From contig JAKAGV010000004.1 of assembly GCA_021815405.1 (NCBI GenBank), forward strand, positions 62,001 through 126,000: 64,000 nt of DNA, written 5' to 3'. The notes under the pieces were generated by a model that saw only the letters and a program-made list of their open reading frames with translations, did no database searches and had not been told where the DNA came from. The first letter of the stretch is position 1, and the number at the start of each line of letters is the position of its first letter. Source of the DNA: Bacteroidota bacterium. Lineage in GTDB: Bacteria; Bacteroidota; Ignavibacteria; Ignavibacteriales; Ignavibacteriaceae. This document shows positions 60,597-64,000 of the stretch, in pieces. A program made the position numbers and the translations under genes.

Positions 60597-61715
60597 ATGC
60601 TGTTAGAAACTCTTGATATAAAAAAGGACGACGTAATTATTTATTCACAGAATCTTTTTGATCTTGAGAAAAACTTTAAGATAATATATAAAGATGATCC
60701 GAAGAAAGTCTCGCAAAAAATAACATATAATCAAGTCTGTAAGTTTATAAATGAATTCACTCCAAAAAATTTAATAGTTTACAGGTTACTTACTAACATC
60801 CGTGATTTTCAAATAAACCTTTCCAAGTATGGTTATTTCCTTAATATCAATGGAGTTTCTGAACTGATTTATTTTGATCCTGTTTTTGCTGTCAAAGAGC
60901 TGGAAGACTATCCGGATGCAATAAATATTTATGACCTGCGATTTAGAATTCAGCAAGTTGGATTAACTACTTTGAATAGAAAAGACAACCTGCCAAATTT
61001 TGCCGAGATATATGCTGTTGATCTGATTGCTAATGAAGCAAAATTTCAAAATGACAAAGTTTTCGCTGATGCAATCTTCCTTTTTAGTAAAGAGGAAGAA
61101 ATAGACAAACCTGAAATCGAACCTGTCAAAAATTTGAAAGAAGAAAATTCATTACAAAATAAATTGGAAGGAAAAAAGGTTGTAGATTCTGTAAAACCTA
61201 ACAAGTTAAAAAAAGAAATAAGTGATACAGCAAAGCCTGAATTAAATAAAATAGTAGAGCACATTGATACCAAACAGAATGATGAACCAAAGAAATCTCC
61301 TTATGTGGTTAAGCCAGACAATGATCATATAAATGGGATCAAATTAATAAGACACGATATTGATGAAGATAAAGATTTCGATTATAAACAGATTTTAAAA
61401 GTCGGTTACGGAAAATCTCAGGGGAATAATTCTAAAAGGCAAATTCCGGATTCGAAAAAGGTAAAACAAGTTTCGACTACGACTGGAAATGAAATGATCC
61501 CTAAAATAATCTCACATGATAAAGATAATAAAAGCGCATTTGGAAAATTTCTTCAAGAGAGTAGAGGCTCTAAAAAAGTTCAAAATAATTATTCTCAGCT
61601 TGCTGGTGAGAAAGAATCTGGACTTATGGATATATTTAAATCTTCTACGTCCTTTGACAAGTATATTAAAGAAAGAGAGAATAAACAGATAGTATTAAGG
61701 CTGAATCAGAAATAA
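60597..61715 (+). CDS. Hypothetical protein with ordered N-terminus and charged, disordered-looking C-terminus
   Basis: This protein of 372 residues has a mixed alpha/beta region at ~1-160 (IYSQNLFDLEKNFKIIY, FINEFTPKNLIVYRLL, INIYDLRFRIQQVGL, FAEIYAVDLIANEAKF) that could be a small domain. From ~165 it is Lys/Glu/Asp/Asn-rich and probably disordered, with one more conserved-looking stretch, IKLIRHDIDEDKDFDYKQIL, at ~248-267. No family, signal peptide or membrane span was recognised. It ends 3 bp before the end of the convergent MoxR-like gene, with no terminator between. A scaffold or assembly role is possible but not supported further. Confidence 0.6.
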   Translation: MLLETLDIKKDDVIIYSQNLFDLEKNFKIIYKDDPKKVSQKITYNQVCKFINEFTPKNLIVYRLLTNIRDFQINLSKYGYFLNINGVSELIYFDPVFAVKELEDYPDAINIYDLRFRIQQVGLTTLNRKDNLPNFAEIYAVDLIANEAKFQNDKVFADAIFLFSKEEEIDKPEIEPVKNLKEENSLQNKLEGKKVVDSVKPNKLKKEISDTAKPELNKIVEHIDTKQNDEPKKSPYVVKPDNDHINGIKLIRHDIDEDKDFDYKQILKVGYGKSQGNNSKRQIPDSKKVKQVSTTTGNEMIPKIISHDKDNKSAFGKFLQESRGSKKVQNNYSQLAGEKESGLMDIFKSSTSFDKYIKERENKQIVLRLNQK

Positions 61716-61718
61716 TAA

Positions 61719-63230
61719 CTACCTGTAAAAATCATCGGTACCTGTTATATTCTGATCGTCTTCATCATTACTCATCGTGAACATTGAGCTTAACATATCT
61801 TTGAACTGAACGCCATTTTCAAGTTTAAACTTACTTAGCATCGAATATTCTGCAAGACCGTGAAGTACGAATTCCATTAAAAGTAGTTGGCTCTTTTCAT
61901 CAGCTTTAGGCTGGAATTTTTTTACTAACTCTTTTAAACCAGGAACAGATTTTAAAGTAGCTTCATACTCTTTCTCCGGAACATTCGAAAGAATATCAAT
62001 GACATTCCCTTTGCTAAACCAATTTATAATCTGTTGATAAATGTTATTTTCGTGATTTTTCTTTGATTTTTCAGGTGACGGGAAGTAATCCTGAAAGAGT
62101 GTTTTAACCGCTTTGCCGATTAGGATATATGCTACTTTTGATGGACCTTCTTGCTCACCTTCATAAACCAATTCTATCTTGCCGGTAATTGAAGGAACTA
62201 TTCCATAAATATCTGCAATTCTAAGATTGGTTTCTTTCTCATTATTAATAATCATCCTTCGTTCGGCAGTGCTTACTAAGTTTTCATAGGCTGAAATAGT
62301 GAGGCGGGCAGAGACGCCGCTTTTAGCATCAATATATTCACTTTGTCTTGCTTCAAATGCAATTTGTTCAATTAAATTTTCGAGAAGTTCATGACGAATT
62401 ATTGAGTTGCATTGTTCTTTTGTTAGATTTGATTCCTGCCTTGTAATTTCTCGAGATATTTCAACTGACTTAGGATAGTGAGTTAAAATTTGACTGCCAA
62501 TTCTATCCTTTAGCGGAGTAACGATAGATCCTCTATTTGTATAATCTTCCGGGTTTGCTGTAAAGACAAATTGAATATCAAGTGGAAGTCTGATTTTAAA
62601 ACCGCGAATTTGAATATCGTTTTCCTGGAGTATATTGAAAAGGGCAACCTGAATTCTAGCTTGAAGATCCGGAAGCTCATTAATTACAAATATTGATCTA
62701 TGCGATCGTGGAATTAATCCGAAGTGAATCACTCTTTCATCAGAGTAGGGAAGTTTAAGAGTAGCTGCTTTAATAGGATCAACGTCACCGATCAAATCTG
62801 CAACGGAAACGTCCGGTGTGGCTAGTTTCTCAGTATATCTTTCAGTGCGATGAATCCATGTTATGCTTGCTTCATCTCCTTGTTCAGCTATTAAATCTTT
62901 GGCTGATTTTGAAAGCGGAGCAAGAGGATCATCATTTAATTCAGAACCAGCAACTACCGGAATAAATTCGTCGAGAAGATTTATTAGCATTCTAGCAATC
63001 TTTGTTTTTGCCTGTCCTCGTAATCCTAATAAGATTATGTTGTGCCGAGATAAGATTGCTGTTTGAATGTCTGGAATTACAGTATCTTGGTAACCAAGAA
63101 TTCCTTCAAATGGATTATGACTATTTCTTAAAGTATGAATAAGGTTTTTTCTTAATTCATCCTTAATACTAAGAGGTTTATATCCGCTTCTCTTTAATTC
63201 GCCTAATGTTGTTATTGAAGTAACTTTCAT
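61719..63230 (-). CDS. MoxR/magnesium-chelatase-type AAA+ ATPase
   Basis: This protein of 503 residues has the Walker A variant LLGLRGQAKTKIAR (69-76 GLRGQAKT), Walker B IFVINELPDL and a sensor-1-type NPEDYTNRGSIV, followed by a helical lid. The layout resembles ChlI/MoxR ATPases, which work with VWA-domain partners on metal insertion or protein-complex maturation. AGGAGAATTTTAAGAAA precedes the ATG. The upstream gene on the same strand encodes a VWA protein, so the two probably form a chaperone pair. No chlorophyll or cobalamin genes lie nearby, so a MoxR-like maturation role is more likely than chelatase activity, though the client is unknown. Confidence 0.85.
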   Translation of the reverse strand: MKVTSITTLGELKRSGYKPLSIKDELRKNLIHTLRNSHNPFEGILGYQDTVIPDIQTAILSRHNIILLGLRGQAKTKIARMLINLLDEFIPVVAGSELNDDPLAPLSKSAKDLIAEQGDEASITWIHRTERYTEKLATPDVSVADLIGDVDPIKAATLKLPYSDERVIHFGLIPRSHRSIFVINELPDLQARIQVALFNILQENDIQIRGFKIRLPLDIQFVFTANPEDYTNRGSIVTPLKDRIGSQILTHYPKSVEISREITRQESNLTKEQCNSIIRHELLENLIEQIAFEARQSEYIDAKSGVSARLTISAYENLVSTAERRMIINNEKETNLRIADIYGIVPSITGKIELVYEGEQEGPSKVAYILIGKAVKTLFQDYFPSPEKSKKNHENNIYQQIINWFSKGNVIDILSNVPEKEYEATLKSVPGLKELVKKFQPKADEKSQLLLMEFVLHGLAEYSMLSKFKLENGVQFKDMLSSMFTMSNDEDDQNITGTDDFYR

Positions 63231-63267
63231 TTTCTTAAAATTCTCCTAGAAAAAATTCGAAATTTAT

Positions 63268-64000
63268 TTATCGGACTCTTTTCCTTCTGTTCCTGAGGTA
63301 GTCTTCAAAAATATAATCCCCTAATCCGCTTAAGCTGCTGTAAAAAGCGCGACCATTATTTATTTTGGTGAATTCACGTACGAATTGTTGGAGATACGGA
63401 TCGCGCGCAATCATAAAAGTTGTTATAGGAATGTTCAGTTTACGGCATTTAGCAGCTTGGTCAAGTGTCTTATTAACAATTTTTCTATCAAGACCAAAAC
63501 TGTTCTTATAATATTTAGCACCTTCTTTTAGGCATGTTGGCTTGCCATCGGTTACCATAAATATTTGCTTGTTGCTTGTTTTCCTTCTCCTAAGAATATC
63601 CATCGCAAGTTGTAAACCGGATACCGTGTTTGTGTGGTAGGGTCCAACTTGCAAGTAGGGAAGGTCTTTTATTTCAATCGGCCATGCATCGTTGCCAAAA
63701 ACAATTATATCCAAAGTATCTTTCGGATATTTTGTGGTTATTAATTCCGATAGAGCCATAGCGACTTTTTTTGCCGGTGTAATTCTATCTTCGCCATAAA
63801 GAATCATAGAATGTGAAATGTCAATCATTAAAACAGTTGAAGTAAGAGCTTTGAAATCCCGTTCTTCTACTTCAAGATCATCTTCGGTAAGCTTAAAATC
63901 ATCAATTCCATGATTAATCTGTGCATTACGAATAGAATCTGTAGCATCTATCTGATCAAGTGAATCGCCGAAATAATATTCTCTTCGATCTGATGTAGAT
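63268..64000 (-). CDS. VWA domain protein, partner of the MoxR-type ATPase (5' end outside window)
   Basis: The reading frame is open through the right edge, so the start lies outside the window; an internal Met at 63828 is not the start, because conserved residues precede it. The MIDAS metal site is visible as VLMIDISHSM (D-x-S-x-S), followed by VSGLQLAMDILRR and FMVTDGKP. Near the visible N-terminal side lies REYYFGDSLDQIDATDSI. It ends with an Arg-rich tail (YLRNRRKRVR). Proteins like this act with MoxR/ChlI ATPases, binding a metal-dependent ligand or client. The spacing of 37 bp from the ATPase gene supports one transcript. Confidence 0.85.
   Translation of the reverse strand, partial: STSDRREYYFGDSLDQIDATDSIRNAQINHGIDDFKLTEDDLEVEERDFKALTSTVLMIDISHSMILYGEDRITPAKKVAMALSELITTKYPKDTLDIIVFGNDAWPIEIKDLPYLQVGPYHTNTVSGLQLAMDILRRRKTSNKQIFMVTDGKPTCLKEGAKYYKNSFGLDRKIVNKTLDQAAKCRKLNIPITTFMIARDPYLQQFVREFTKINNGRAFYSSLSGLGDYIFEDYLRNRRKRVR

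Noticed and set aside
61719-64000. Magnesium chelatase for chlorophyll synthesis
   Set aside because: The ATPase and VWA parts fit, but no porphyrin pathway genes are near and the motifs are equally MoxR-like.

Overview
The window is AT-rich bacterial DNA, most likely from the Ignavibacteria/Chlorobi side of the Bacteroidetes-Chlorobi group. Support for this placement: two proteins end in a type IX secretion (Por) sorting domain with the NPFNPST signature; PorSS/OmpA-type envelope proteins and a two-component-type propeller receptor are present; TTG and GTG starts occur. The assignment is inferred from gene content and is not proven. No rRNA, tRNA, CRISPR array or transposase was seen.

Region 1 (1-10.2 kb) is a surface-polysaccharide locus. 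It holds the end of a CapK/phenylacetate-CoA-ligase-like protein and a HisH2-HisF2-WbpG trio that should install an acetamidino group on an N-acetyl sugar. These are followed by a FemAB/GNAT-like transferase, two tandem DUF354 glycosyltransferase-fold paralogues, a polysaccharide-deacetylase-like protein and a large membrane sugar-phosphate transferase. Region 2 (10.2-12.9 kb, minus strand) encodes a secreted beta-helix protein and a small T9SS cargo protein. Region 3 (14-20.2 kb) is a run of six signal-peptide proteins bracketed by two OmpA-domain proteins. The four inner members (a coiled-coil protein, an LRR-like protein, a CsgG/LpoB-like protein and a DUF4412-like protein) have no clear function, which makes this the best candidate for an undescribed envelope system.

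Region 4 (20.9-38.2 kb) is mostly housekeeping: a PQQ-like propeller, aldo/keto reductase, SRPBCC protein, SDR, M28 peptidase behind an attenuator-like leader, a KdsC-like phosphatase and an S66 LD-carboxypeptidase. A tightly overlapping minus-strand operon follows (polA, two GT9 heptosyltransferase-like genes, homocysteine methyltransferase, ispE), then kup and a second SDR. Region 5 (38.4-50.4 kb) has a giant T9SS-sorted cohesin/SdrD-like/DUF11 protein, a 14-repeat propeller receptor ending in a SpoIIE phosphatase, a divergent sortilin/VPS10-type propeller protein and a soluble transhydrogenase. Region 6 (50.5-64 kb) has a hypothetical gene, a dense non-coding repeat zone, the tail-specific protease Prc and a decaying AraC/DHFR-like/SRPBCC island. 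It continues with an M24 peptidase, glucan phosphorylase, an uncharacterised protein and a MoxR-type ATPase with a VWA partner that runs off the window.

Two non-coding signals stand out. Seven copies of a ~125-145 bp MITE-like nested palindrome sit between genes in two related subfamilies. A 525-bp array of 25 exactly phased 21-bp units, with a 168-bp higher-order repeat, lies downstream of prc. All functional statements rest on reading motifs by eye; no database search was possible.
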